Shown here: positions 17,865-28,119 of the stretch, one piece after another
Layout: every line of letters starts with the position of its first letter
How positions within the stretch are numbered: the first letter of the stretch is position 1
Assembly (NCBI GenBank): GCA_031417835.1
Contig: JANOWJ010000026.1
Coordinates: 78,312 to 142,311 of the forward strand
Length of the DNA stretch: 64,000 nt
From: JADJLQ01 sp031417835
GTDB lineage: Bacteria > Bacteroidota > Bacteroidia > Chitinophagales > Saprospiraceae
Direction of reading: 5' to 3'
The notes under the pieces: generated by a model
Told to the model about the DNA's origin: nothing
Databases searched by the model: none
The model's input: the letters and a program-made list of their open reading frames with translations, nothing else
Made by a program: the position numbers and the translations under genes

Positions 17865-18755
17865 TTAATCCGAGAGCACCTCTTCTTTCGCTTTGCTGAA
17901 TCGAGCGCCTTTCAACTTACCTTTCAACCCTTGCTCTTCGTTCATCGCAGGTCGAGAGGATCGGGTGCGGGACCGACTTAAAGTCACGGGTGCTTGAATG
18001 CCTTGCTCAAAACGTGACCAATCAAAAGCCGGACCAATATCCCATTTGCCGGATGATCGATAATTGATATGGCTCGTGATGCCCTTGTGGTTTTGGGCTC
18101 GAGAATCCACTAGCAGCCTGAGATCAGGGCTGATCAGCTCCGTTGGGATCTCATATTTATGAGCCAACCAACGAACTAGCCGGATCACACTCGCCATCTG
18201 CACCTCTGTATAGGTAGCGAAGTAGGAAAAATTGCGAAAAGGAACGTTTAGTTTTTGATAAGCTTCAGCCTGTAATGTGGTGCAATACGTATCCTGGCGA
18301 CCATTTTTATCTTTTGGTGTTTTTAAAACCTCGCCATCCAAGACCAGAGGTCCATAATTGGAAATCTCGATGGCTATAGATTCTTTTTCGAAGATATGAT
18401 CGACATTGCCGTCAGCCGCTTTCATACCCAGATTGTATGCCCAATGCTTGGAACTAAACAACTGAAAGATCGTACCATCTCGTGCGACTACAAAAGGTAC
18501 CGACACAAAACGATTGGATTGGTCTTCAGATGGAGTAAGCGTGATCAGATCCCCATTGAGATTACCTGCAGTAAAATGCAACAATATTCTTTTTTTAGCT
18601 TTCACCTCTTTGAAATGATAGACATTGGGAGATTTATAAAGCAAGACTTTTAAATCCTCTGGTCCGGAGGTGTAGGTGAGCGGCTCAAGATCCCGGGAGT
18701 GACGGGATTTGAATTCCTTCTCGATCTGGACCAATTTGTCGAAACGATGTGGCAT
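17865..18755 (-). CDS. N-acetylmuramoyl-L-alanine amidase (amidase_2 family)
   Basis: A 296-residue zinc amidase that would cut the MurNAc-L-Ala bond of peptidoglycan. Visible ligands and motifs: ILLHFTAG near residue 78 (first Zn His), VPFVVARDGTIFQLF, HWAYNLGMK, ESIAIEISNYG, and GITSHINYR near 229 (second Zn His) followed by KWDIGPAFDW, which supplies the usual Asp. No signal peptide is apparent, so it may be cytosolic, injected or exported by another route. Its tail is basic and serine-rich. Confidence 0.85.
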   Translation of the reverse strand: MPHRFDKLVQIEKEFKSRHSRDLEPLTYTSGPEDLKVLLYKSPNVYHFKEVKAKKRILLHFTAGNLNGDLITLTPSEDQSNRFVSVPFVVARDGTIFQLFSSKHWAYNLGMKAADGNVDHIFEKESIAIEISNYGPLVLDGEVLKTPKDKNGRQDTYCTTLQAEAYQKLNVPFRNFSYFATYTEVQMASVIRLVRWLAHKYEIPTELISPDLRLLVDSRAQNHKGITSHINYRSSGKWDIGPAFDWSRFEQGIQAPVTLSRSRTRSSRPAMNEEQGLKGKLKGARFSKAKEEVLSD

Positions 18756-19002
18756 AATATATGGTGTAATATCTTGGGCAAACGTTACAAAGAAGTTTCT
18801 AAATTTTTACCCAACCGATGTTATACTTAATTCCTGAATCAGGAGATTTAAGTCGTGTTTTCTCATACATTGCAAAGTGCCATTGATAAGTACTAACGGA
18901 CATTATCATATTATTTAATTAATTTGGGTGGGCATACCTTCATGAAAGGTAATTCCTAACTGCACTTACGAAGATCATTTAACCACAAAAATTTATTTCC
19001 TG

Positions 19003-21321
19003 ATGAGCGGCAACCAATCCAACCAAAAAATCATGAATCTCAGTATTAGGGACCTGATTTTTATCAATTCATCGGCCTTTAATATTGTACTTCCGATTTT
19101 AATAGTATTGTTTATCCGGGCGGTACCGCAAGCCAGCCAGATTGTATTTAGTACGTTATCAGAGATTGACCCTATCTCGACGACTCTGCTCGTGATCTTG
19201 TATTCGATATTTTCGATGTTTATATACTATGCGCAGGAAGAAAAATATAAGGTAGACGGTACTGAGGTTTTAGATCTATCTATAGTCTTTCAACGCATAA
19301 ACCTAGTAGCTAATTTTATTCCTTTAATAGTTTGGTTATTAGTCATCTTATTTAATAATGGAAAAAACCATCTCATTTCGATCATTATCACGATGGTGTA
19401 CATGGCATTAAACATCTTCCTGATCCTTTCGAAACAAAAATACAATATACTAGTACGGAGCAATATTTCTTACCTCGTATATTTAACGGCATTGACGATG
19501 CTCATATGGGGAGCGTATATATTTAATGATTTCCCGGATTCGGGTTACTCCGGTTGGATCGCCACTATATTATATACCTTAGTTCTTGTGATATTGATCA
19601 TTTGTGTATTATTTATTGATGACAAGGCACTTACTTCAGTATACTCAAAAGTGATAGCCGGACTGGTCATATTGGCCGTGCTTATTGTCGTAAAAGCGAA
19701 TCACAACATTGTTTTTACTCCCGCAAATATATTTCTACTGTATGCACTGGTGGTGAGAATTGTATTATTCCTGATATCAAGGTGTATGGTCATCGTGGGT
19801 GATTGGATTCCACTAGGGAGTACTAGCTTGATCAAGAAACACCTTGCCCCAATCGACGACATCGACAGTGAGGCTCAGAAGAAGCAGAAACTTAAAAGAA
19901 CAAAAACAGAACGGACTTTGGTAGTCATTATTACGATGCTCTTTTTAATTCTTTTTTTCCGGAAAAGCACCAGAGATCAGCATGATGTCAAGCTGCTGGA
20001 GGTACCAAACACCAGGGTTCCTTTTTATGATTATGTGTCTGAATGGCTCAAAAAGGATACCACCAAGCTTCCTATTTTTCTCATTGCTGGACAAGGTGGG
20101 GGTTCTCGTGCAGGCAGTGTTTTTTTTCAAACATTATCAGAGTTAGATCCTTACCTACAAGACAACGTACTCACTATTAATACGATCTCAGGAAGCGGCA
20201 CCGGCGCGCAGTTTTATTTAAGTGCCAAATATGTATTAGACAATCTATACGACTCAGTGTTTAACAATTCTGCTACAATCTCCCGTGCCAACACTATATT
20301 ATATCAACGGGACTATATCAGTAGCTCCTTATTTAAAATATTATTTACGGATTATTTTAGATCTAAGTTTCTAAGAAAATCATCTTTACATTCCCGGAAT
20401 TATAGTTTGATGAATCAGGAAATTGGAGCATATGCGATGTTATCTGATTCTTTTGGTTTCAATAAAATACAAAAAGATACATTTAGGTTGTTGACAAGTG
20501 CTTGGAGCCAGGTCTATGATTCGTCCAAATTAAGTCAACGCAAGTTTCCTTTGTTTTTTCCTACATCGTACAATGTTCAGCATGGGGTCAAAGCGATCTC
20601 CAGCCCAGTACAACTCTCGCGCGAAAAAGTATCGCCTTTTTATGACATCCTGGGGTCACTGGGGCCTGATCATACCGTGAAAGTGATCCAATCAGTAGCG
20701 CTAAATCAATTATTTCCTATCCTTAGTGCTTCGGCTACATTAGATAGTTTCAATTATATGGATGGCGGAGTATATGATAATTTAGGATATGAGACCCTAT
20801 TTGATCTCTACAAAATAACTACATTATTAAGAGATAGTCTGACTCCGGATCGAAGGATCATATTAATCTCCATTGAAAATGGAAGCTATACCCCCAATAT
20901 AAAAAAAGGAAAACTTTTCGATATGAGTGCGGTAAGCATGGCTGGCTCCAACTCTATATTTTCCTCTGTACCTCACGAGCATAAGAATGAGGGCATAAAA
21001 TCTTTATATTGCCGGGATACTTTTTTTGAGCTCCGAGTCTACAGTGACTCCATTCCGGAGGATCCAACTTTTATCAGACATTTTAAATACCACCCGAGTA
21101 AGCAGGAGGTCATCATGTCGCGGTATCTTACTCGTACTGAAATAAATCTGATCACAAGTAGAACAAATACAATAGTCTATAATTTTAGAAATGAACTAGA
21201 GACATTTCTAAAGAGAAATCCTGAATATAAAGCCAATGATTGTTATACCGTCCCCTATAAAGCGCCCGGCAAAAGCACATTGAATAAATTAAAGAACAAT
21301 TCGCCGGCCAACCAAAAATAG
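19003..21321 (+). CDS. membrane-embedded patatin-like hydrolase, paralogue 1
   Basis: A 772-residue protein. Residues 20-325 hold about eight to nine predicted membrane helices; the rest is a patatin-like domain. Motifs: oxyanion loop GQGGGSRAG near 361-369, nucleophile elbow GSGTG near 397-401, and DGGVYDN with the catalytic Asp at 587. The Gly-rich loop differs from the common DGGGIRG but matches the paralogue at 31468-33723, so this is a distinct membrane-fused subfamily. It probably hydrolyses acyl chains of membrane lipids. It lies at the edge of the peroxidase-cyclase operon, converging on the cyclase gene. Confidence 0.75.
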   Translation: MSGNQSNQKIMNLSIRDLIFINSSAFNIVLPILIVLFIRAVPQASQIVFSTLSEIDPISTTLLVILYSIFSMFIYYAQEEKYKVDGTEVLDLSIVFQRINLVANFIPLIVWLLVILFNNGKNHLISIIITMVYMALNIFLILSKQKYNILVRSNISYLVYLTALTMLIWGAYIFNDFPDSGYSGWIATILYTLVLVILIICVLFIDDKALTSVYSKVIAGLVILAVLIVVKANHNIVFTPANIFLLYALVVRIVLFLISRCMVIVGDWIPLGSTSLIKKHLAPIDDIDSEAQKKQKLKRTKTERTLVVIITMLFLILFFRKSTRDQHDVKLLEVPNTRVPFYDYVSEWLKKDTTKLPIFLIAGQGGGSRAGSVFFQTLSELDPYLQDNVLTINTISGSGTGAQFYLSAKYVLDNLYDSVFNNSATISRANTILYQRDYISSSLFKILFTDYFRSKFLRKSSLHSRNYSLMNQEIGAYAMLSDSFGFNKIQKDTFRLLTSAWSQVYDSSKLSQRKFPLFFPTSYNVQHGVKAISSPVQLSREKVSPFYDILGSLGPDHTVKVIQSVALNQLFPILSASATLDSFNYMDGGVYDNLGYETLFDLYKITTLLRDSLTPDRRIILISIENGSYTPNIKKGKLFDMSAVSMAGSNSIFSSVPHEHKNEGIKSLYCRDTFFELRVYSDSIPEDPTFIRHFKYHPSKQEVIMSRYLTRTEINLITSRTNTIVYNFRNELETFLKRNPEYKANDCYTVPYKAPGKSTLNKLKNNSPANQK

Positions 21322-21330
21322 TTAGAATTT

Positions 21331-21752
21331 GGGTTCTTCGCCATACTTAGTGGGCAAAATGGTAAATCTCGAAAAAATATTAATTAGCTATTATGAGTGG
21401 CAAGAAGAGTATCACAAGAAAACAACTTTAAGCGTCATAGCTAAAGCCGGTGTATCAGATAGCCTTAACCCCAGCCTTACGGCTGGGGTTAATTAAGCAA
21501 GTTCTATTCATTTGGCTTTGGCCTTGAACCAATTTCTGCCATTCAAAAGGAATATAGACATACTACAATTCAAATTGTAAGAAACTTTGTATCCAAACTG
21601 CAAACCACATAGGTCAAATATCGATTGAAAGTTCTTCGTTGTATTTAGCGGGTAAAATTGTAAATTTTAAAAAAAGGTGTACAGTATAAAACCATAATAA
21701 TTTTACTGCTGATGAATTAAATTTGGATACCCACTAAATATGGTAAAGAACC
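21331..21752. mobile_element. decayed insertion element with terminal inverted repeats
   Basis: The left end GGTTCTTCGCCATACTTAG (from 21332) and the right end (21730-21752) are inverted copies matching at 20 of 23 bases. A third, direct copy of the end lies inside at 21631-21652. About 420 bp remain, with no transposase frame. No clear target-site duplication is seen. It resembles a remnant or MITE of an IS. Confidence 0.5.
21465..21492. terminator. 12-bp perfect hairpin between convergent genes
   Basis: TTAACCCCAGCC-TTAC-GGCTGGGGTTAA, a GC-rich perfect stem with a 4-base loop, lying between the convergent patatin (19003-21321) and cyclase (21840-26999) genes. No long T-run follows, so it may act in both directions with Rho or simply as a structured spacer. 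Confidence 0.5.
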
Positions 21753-21839
21753 GAATTAGATTTCTTAATCATTTTAAGAAAAGAGTAATCCTAAATAAAT
21801 CTTTTCCATTCAATAAGTAGGTAGAAAAGCTAAGCGGCA

Positions 21840-24800
21840 TTACGGTTCCACAAAATACATATCCACAGGGCCTTTGTTTTTTATTTCAATTTTACCTCGG
21901 TGGATACAATTAAACTTGTGTTTTACCAATTGATAAGTGACGGTACTTACATTCACTTTACCAGGCTCACAACTACCTTCCATGCGACTAGCCAGGTTGA
22001 CCGTATCACCCCATATATCATACGCGAATTTTTTTGATCCTACTATACCCGCAACAACAGGGCCAGTATGTATGCCTAATCTGATTTCGAAATATGGCTT
22101 TTGCGCAGCTTCTTGTTTTAATCTATAACTACCTATAAAATCTCGAATCTCTAGTGCTGCTTTGACGACCTCCTCCGCATGTGTATCATTGGGCACCGGC
22201 AAGCCTCCTACGGCCATATAACTATCGCCAATCGTTTTAATTTTTTCAATTCCATATTTTTGGATAATACGATCAAATTCTTTGAAACAGTAATCAATCT
22301 CTGCAACCAAATCAGATGCACTCATCATTTCTGCGATTTGCGAAAACCCTTTAAAGTCGGTAAAGAGTACGCTTACACTTTCAAAAGTCTTAGCCTCAGC
22401 GACCCCATTTTGTTTTAACTCCATCGCGATATCGTACGGAAGTATATTTAAGAGCAATTCCTCCGTTTTGGCTTTTTCTTGCAACAGGTCTTGCGTTCTT
22501 TCCTTCACTTTGTGTTCAAGATTGGTGTTATAATCTTCCAATCGTTTTTCGTTTACCCTTAAATTTTCCTCAATCGTTTTACGGAAATCAATTTCATGGG
22601 TTAAATCCGTATTGAGTTTGAGGGTTTGTTCAAATAGCATCGTGTTTTGCAGCGAGATGGCCGTTTGGGTAGCGATCACCTGGATGATCTCTACTCGTTC
22701 TTTGGTGAATGCGCCGGGCACTAGTTTGTTTTCAAGGTACAAATAAGCAAATGTAGTACCTGTTTGTTTGAGGGGGTGACAGATTATAGATTGAACCTGG
22801 TGTCTTACGATGTATTCATCCGTCGAAAACGGTATTTTATCTGTTGCGTTATGCAACACCAACGTTTCTCCGGTCCTGGCGACATGGTTGATTACAGTAT
22901 GACTGATGGAGCTATAATCTTTATAAGGTATATGATGCAGCACTTCTATCGTATTCGTTGCTTTATCCACAGAGGCTTGTATCAGTTTATTTCCATGTTC
23001 CTCAAAGATCAAAAAAGCGCGTTCTGCTCCAGCATTCTCTGCTATCAAATTCATTAAACCTGTCAATAAGTTTTCAAGATTCATTTCACCGGATAACAAC
23101 CGTATCGTTTTTAATATGGTATCTAAATCCAGGGTAGAGGAATTTGAAATCATTTCTTCATCGGTCACCAATCCTACATACTGTTTTTTCATATGGTCGA
23201 GCTTTGCCCGGGCGCCCCATTTATTATAGGTATGGTAAGCATGCGATAAATAAAACTGGGCTATTTCAGTTTGATTTAAACTTAAATAAAACATTCCTGC
23301 TCTTTCTAATGCGAGGGCTTCGTCCAGAATAAATTTGTTTTGCCTGGCATATTTGATAGCATCTGTATAAGCACTCATCGCCAAGTCGTGCTGACCACTC
23401 AGTCGGTACCACTCAGCCTGCATCAATTCATATTTGTTTGTATAATTTATCTCGGAATATTTTTGTAACCCTTGAATTAAATTCAGATTTTTTTTACAAA
23501 TTCTTAATAGCTTCTTTTGTATTGCTGGCGTGCTCGATGCAAAAATAGGGGTGATGCATAGACTTTCGTAATAATAAAATAAATGTTCGGTGGGCGAGCC
23601 CTTGACCGGGATCATAAATTGTTTTTCTGCGCAGCAATATTTCCAGGCTGTTTCATATTCATTGAATACGATGGCCAAATATTTTTTCTGCATGTTGAGG
23701 TTATGAAAGTATAAGTCAAAAGCCGGTTCCTTTGGAAAATTAACTTTTGTTTCATCATAGATCTCGCCTTGCAAGACATCAAAATCTTGTACCCCTTCTA
23801 CCAGGGCTAGCACAGATTGTCTGAATAGTTTAATTCGTTCAATCTGTAATACTTGGTTGAGCGAAGCCACCTGCATACTGATGAGTTCACCTCTTTTTAA
23901 AACTTTTTCAATGCTTTCTCCACCGTAAAAATTCCAATACATCAGCAATTGACCGGTGATGGCCGAAAACACAAAATCTCCAGTTTCCAACCCCTTTTTA
24001 AACCCGTCTTCAAGGTCTGGTAATACTTTTTGTAAATGCATCAACCAGTAGGAGATAAACGTATTGTACACTTGTTTTAATGAACAGATCTGGTTTTCAT
24101 TTTTAAGGATATCCGATAAATGATATCCTAATTTTCCCATTTTGATCCCCTTTTCTATTTTGTTCATATAAGCTATATTGATATAACCAAATACAACAAA
24201 AGCAAAAGGCGACTTGGGGGAGAGGCCATGCTTGAGTGTGAGTCGAATCAACTCAAACATGATTAGGGGTACAATATTGGGTTTGCTAAAATAGGCCGCC
24301 AGCGAAACATGATGCAGAATGGCCATGGTAATAATCAATTCGTCGTCTTCAATCTTTGGTAAAGCTTTTATTCGTTCGTCATCAAATTTTTTAAGCCTCA
24401 GGTTTGTTTCGATATAGCCTTTCAACACAGAGACCTGACCGGGATTGGGATTTATACGTAGGTTTACTTTTCGCAACGTATCAAGGCCAATATTGATCAC
24501 CAGCGAGCCATCATTATCTGCAGTAGCCCGTTGAATCTTAAGGTCTGCTAGTTTCAAGAAATCTATTTTATCTATTACGTGCTGTTCAAGAATACCAATT
24601 AATTGTCCAAAGCGAGTGATATCATTACATTGATTGGAGGCAACAGCGGCTTGGAAAAAAAGATTGTAACAAAAGCGATAATTTTTTTGCCATGAGTCCT
24701 TGTTCAATAAATGGATGGCATTTTCATAAAACTGCAGCGCGACAAAATAAGCCGTAGCTTGTTGAGATCGATTGCCTGCGAGCAAGTTGAGCTCGCTCAC

Positions 24801-26999
24801 TATTTTACATTCGCCGGGATCCGTCAGTACTTCTTTTGCAAAATTAAATTGATTGACAATGTCATAGATAAATTCGTGCTGTGATGATGTTGGTGTATTC
24901 TTTAAGATTAGCCGTCCAATCTCAAGATGAAACTTAGCTTTGAGTACATCATCGGTCAAGGAGTACAATGCTTGCTGAACTCGATCGTGTACAAAATAAA
25001 AACTATTATCCCTTGCTTCCAGAATGAGTCCGATGTGAATGGCAGGTTTGAGGTTTACATAAACGGTATCCAGGTTTTGTCCTGTGCCTTTAGCTAGAAG
25101 GCCTTGACTAAACTTATTACCAATACAGGAGGCAAGTTTAAGCAAGGCTATGGTTTCGTTTTGTAATTTATTGATAGTCTCCAACAAAAGGTCCACAATA
25201 TCACCTTCCATGTTGAAAGCCAATATTTTTTCACTATCCCAGGTCCAGATCCGTTTGGTACGGTCGTAATACAATATTTCATTATTGTAAATGGATTTTA
25301 TAAATTGGTTGGCAAAGAATGCGTTGCCACCCGATTTTTTATACACCAAACTAGACAGTTCTTTGAGGTTGGTGTCGGAGTGACCGATCGCATCTCGAAC
25401 TAAACTTTGAATATCTGCCAGTCCGAGGTTTTCCACACTGATCTGCTCCGGTATGATTCCGATGTCCTGAATATCCATGATAAACTGCAGCACGATATGA
25501 CCCAGCGTCATTTCATTGTCCCTGTATGCTCCGATGATCAAGATATTATGCAACTCATCATTGCTAAGTATACTTCGTATGAGTGAAAGGGATGAGCTAT
25601 CGCTCCATTGCAAGTCATCTAAAAAAATGACCAAGGGCCGAGACAGTTGAGTGACTACCTGTAAGAAATTGCTGATTGCATAATTAAATCGGGATTGAGC
25701 CTCCAAACCATTGAGCTCGGGCACTTCTGGCTCATCCTCCAATAGACGATTGAGTCCGGGAATGATATCAAATAAAACCCTTCCAATCGGATGTAACTTT
25801 TTATTCAGTTCGTTTTTCCATTCCGAGACTTTTTCCTCGCTACTGATTTCAATATGATCTGCGATGAGTTTACTGAATGCTTGAGTAAATGCAAAGTATG
25901 GAACATCCGTCTTTAATGAATCAAACTTACCGGATATGAAGATACCCCCTTCATTTACTACCGGACGATATAACTGATCGACGAGACTTGATTTTCCCAC
26001 ACCGGAATGACCATACACTAATAGTATTTTTTTATCCCCCTGAAGTGTGTGTCCAAAAACAGACATCATTTTAGCTATATCCAGTTCTCGACCGTAGAGT
26101 TGATTGGTGAATCTTAAATTGCCGGAAGAATCATTTTTTCCAAGTACAAAATTGTCTAGACTCTGTTGGGGATCCATACTCAAGGCTATGGTAACCAGAT
26201 CATGAAGCACTCCATCTGCCGAATGATATCGTTTTTCTATGTTTTTTTCTATCATTTTCATGATCAGATCCGAAAGGATAGAAGGCGTATTAGATATTTT
26301 GTCCGGAGGTACAGGATTGAGGGCTATATGGGCATGAATTTTTGCCGAGCCTTCTTTGTTTTCAAAAGGTAGATGATCGGTAAAAAGCCTATAAAAAAGA
26401 ATTCCAAGAGCATAGATATCGGAGGAATATCCGACATCCGTACTGATCCTTCCTGTTTGTTCAGGTGATATATAATCCGGATCTGCTAATGAATAAAGCA
26501 GTTTATGCTGAACGACCATCCTGCTTTGAACTCTTTTAGCTAAACCAAGGCTAATGAAAACAACATCCCCCGTATTTCGCTCGACCAGCAGATGTTGGGG
26601 ATTAATATTTAAATGAACAATTTGTTGACTGTGTACAATGGATAGTTTTTGTGCAATTTTAACGGCGAGTTGAATTTTATCTTTAATATTATTCAGATCC
26701 ATTATGATCTGCTCGATCGTGGAGCCATCAATATAATTTAGTTTTAATTTATATTCCGTGGTCGTGTGGTCGACATCTAGTATCGTTCTAAAGCCTTCAA
26801 TAGTATCGTTTATGAAGGAGGCTTCATTATTGGATTTTAATTGCGCGATAGGGGAAAGGGCAACAATAGTTGAACTTTTAAAAATTACGTTTTCGCCATG
26901 ATTTTGATCAGGTCGTTGAAATAAAAATTGTTTTCCGGTAAAGGTTTCAGTTGGTTTCATAAACGGGAATTCAATGTTTGAATTCAATCTGGTAAACAA
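21840..26999 (-). CDS. pseudokinase-AAA ATPase-GAF-adenylyl cyclase
   Basis: A 1719-residue multidomain sensor. Residues about 30-275 form a Ser/Thr-kinase-like domain, but the HRD loop reads HLNINPQHLL and the DFG motif reads SLG, so it lacks the catalytic Asp, Lys and Asn and should be a pseudokinase. A predicted ATPase follows, with Walker A GHSGVGKSS near 330 and Walker B VIFLDDLQWSD near 460. About 620-1280 is a long helical TPR-like region. A GAF domain lies at about 1310-1465, then a coiled coil and a class III cyclase (about 1535-1719). The cyclase has metal-binding FTDFKGF and IGDSYMA, KIK (substrate Lys) and YDIWGDTVNLASR (substrate Asp, transition-state Arg), pointing to cAMP rather than cGMP. 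It is last in an apparent operon with the catalase-like and DyP genes (63-bp gap). Confidence 0.85.
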   Translation of the reverse strand: MFTRLNSNIEFPFMKPTETFTGKQFLFQRPDQNHGENVIFKSSTIVALSPIAQLKSNNEASFINDTIEGFRTILDVDHTTTEYKLKLNYIDGSTIEQIIMDLNNIKDKIQLAVKIAQKLSIVHSQQIVHLNINPQHLLVERNTGDVVFISLGLAKRVQSRMVVQHKLLYSLADPDYISPEQTGRISTDVGYSSDIYALGILFYRLFTDHLPFENKEGSAKIHAHIALNPVPPDKISNTPSILSDLIMKMIEKNIEKRYHSADGVLHDLVTIALSMDPQQSLDNFVLGKNDSSGNLRFTNQLYGRELDIAKMMSVFGHTLQGDKKILLVYGHSGVGKSSLVDQLYRPVVNEGGIFISGKFDSLKTDVPYFAFTQAFSKLIADHIEISSEEKVSEWKNELNKKLHPIGRVLFDIIPGLNRLLEDEPEVPELNGLEAQSRFNYAISNFLQVVTQLSRPLVIFLDDLQWSDSSSLSLIRSILSNDELHNILIIGAYRDNEMTLGHIVLQFIMDIQDIGIIPEQISVENLGLADIQSLVRDAIGHSDTNLKELSSLVYKKSGGNAFFANQFIKSIYNNEILYYDRTKRIWTWDSEKILAFNMEGDIVDLLLETINKLQNETIALLKLASCIGNKFSQGLLAKGTGQNLDTVYVNLKPAIHIGLILEARDNSFYFVHDRVQQALYSLTDDVLKAKFHLEIGRLILKNTPTSSQHEFIYDIVNQFNFAKEVLTDPGECKIVSELNLLAGNRSQQATAYFVALQFYENAIHLLNKDSWQKNYRFCYNLFFQAAVASNQCNDITRFGQLIGILEQHVIDKIDFLKLADLKIQRATADNDGSLVINIGLDTLRKVNLRINPNPGQVSVLKGYIETNLRLKKFDDERIKALPKIEDDELIITMAILHHVSLAAYFSKPNIVPLIMFELIRLTLKHGLSPKSPFAFVVFGYINIAYMNKIEKGIKMGKLGYHLSDILKNENQICSLKQVYNTFISYWLMHLQKVLPDLEDGFKKGLETGDFVFSAITGQLLMYWNFYGGESIEKVLKRGELISMQVASLNQVLQIERIKLFRQSVLALVEGVQDFDVLQGEIYDETKVNFPKEPAFDLYFHNLNMQKKYLAIVFNEYETAWKYCCAEKQFMIPVKGSPTEHLFYYYESLCITPIFASSTPAIQKKLLRICKKNLNLIQGLQKYSEINYTNKYELMQAEWYRLSGQHDLAMSAYTDAIKYARQNKFILDEALALERAGMFYLSLNQTEIAQFYLSHAYHTYNKWGARAKLDHMKKQYVGLVTDEEMISNSSTLDLDTILKTIRLLSGEMNLENLLTGLMNLIAENAGAERAFLIFEEHGNKLIQASVDKATNTIEVLHHIPYKDYSSISHTVINHVARTGETLVLHNATDKIPFSTDEYIVRHQVQSIICHPLKQTGTTFAYLYLENKLVPGAFTKERVEIIQVIATQTAISLQNTMLFEQTLKLNTDLTHEIDFRKTIEENLRVNEKRLEDYNTNLEHKVKERTQDLLQEKAKTEELLLNILPYDIAMELKQNGVAEAKTFESVSVLFTDFKGFSQIAEMMSASDLVAEIDYCFKEFDRIIQKYGIEKIKTIGDSYMAVGGLPVPNDTHAEEVVKAALEIRDFIGSYRLKQEAAQKPYFEIRLGIHTGPVVAGIVGSKKFAYDIWGDTVNLASRMEGSCEPGKVNVSTVTYQLVKHKFNCIHRGKIEIKNKGPVDMYFVEP

Positions 27000-27062
27000 G
27001 CATCTCGGCTATTCAATATAGAACAAGTACTATAGTCTGGACCTTATTAATTATTAAAAACT

Positions 27063-28085
27063 TTAATCAGGAATCTTAAATGACATATTTGTGGGTTCAA
27101 AGACTTTAATTCCATTCTTTTTGTGTCGATAATCTGACAATTGAGTATAAATGGCAAGTCGAGCTCGATTCAACCCACCCAAAGGTCGATGAGCTGGCAA
27201 ACTGTGCCACGGATTAAAAGACAAGGCATCACCAAATAGACGGTGATCATCAGTGTCAAACACTTGTTTGGGTATATAAAGTGTAGCAAGTTTTACAAAG
27301 CTTGAACTCCATTTTACAGTAGGATCTTCTATCGGCATCGTATCCGCATCTTCTTGAAACTGGACCATAAAATCGAAGGATACATCAGAGTGTTGTAAAA
27401 AATCTGCCATTTGATCTTTTAAATAGTCTGGATCCGGATGAGCTGGCACAGAAGTTTCTTTGTTCAAGCTAGATCGGATCAAAAATTTAATTGCCTGATC
27501 ATCTCCAAATTGATATGCTGTGGTGCTCCAATAATTTTGCTCCAATAAACTACCGATTTTAGCATTCGCTTTAGATATTCGTTTCAATAGAGACCAATGC
27601 ATGGGGTTCAATGCATACAACAATAGGCTAAGTTTTCCTGAAGTAAATGCTTTGATGATTCCTGAAAATTCTTTTACACTTTTAGAAACAAAGGTTTCAA
27701 AATTCAAACCTATAAAATCCTGCGTACCGGCTAAATGATCTTTGGATATCAATTTTTCTCCCTTTACGCCGATCAACTTGAGGGCCATACCATGTTGGTC
27801 CTTGGCAGAGTCTTTAGCAATCCCGGTCTTGGTGTTGGAAAAACGGATAATCGTATCATACGTAGATGGCTCGGCGAAAATGCCCACTTTAAATTTTTGC
27901 TCCAAATGTGGGTTAACGATGAACTGTGCTTTAAGGCAACCATGCATCTTGGTTTCAGCTTGTCGGAGCATTTTAGTACCCGTCGGAAACAATTGATCCA
28001 TTTGCTTTTTCAACTCATCCACCATCTGGCCGATCTGAGAGGTTTCATCCATGGGTGGGTATTCTTTTGCAATTTCCTTTTTCAT
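27063..28085 (-). CDS. catalase-like heme protein (SrpA/y4iL type)
   Basis: A 340-residue member of the short catalase-like family. Motifs include KMHGCLKAQFIV (His of the distal side near residue 48), TIIRFSNTKTGIAKDSAKDQHGMALKL, DFIGLNFETF (the family's FxxxNxPxF region), and LSFNPWHSLPAHRPLGGLNR followed by ARLAIY near 290-312, where the proximal heme Tyr is expected. Relatives may act as peroxidases or on fatty-acid hydroperoxides rather than as true catalases. It sits 34 bp downstream of the DyP gene and 63 bp upstream of the cyclase gene. No signal peptide. Confidence 0.8.
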   Translation of the reverse strand: MKKEIAKEYPPMDETSQIGQMVDELKKQMDQLFPTGTKMLRQAETKMHGCLKAQFIVNPHLEQKFKVGIFAEPSTYDTIIRFSNTKTGIAKDSAKDQHGMALKLIGVKGEKLISKDHLAGTQDFIGLNFETFVSKSVKEFSGIIKAFTSGKLSLLLYALNPMHWSLLKRISKANAKIGSLLEQNYWSTTAYQFGDDQAIKFLIRSSLNKETSVPAHPDPDYLKDQMADFLQHSDVSFDFMVQFQEDADTMPIEDPTVKWSSSFVKLATLYIPKQVFDTDDHRLFGDALSFNPWHSLPAHRPLGGLNRARLAIYTQLSDYRHKKNGIKVFEPTNMSFKIPD

Positions 28086-28119
28086 TTCCTAGAGCAATTT
28101 TTAAATTTTAAAAAATAAA

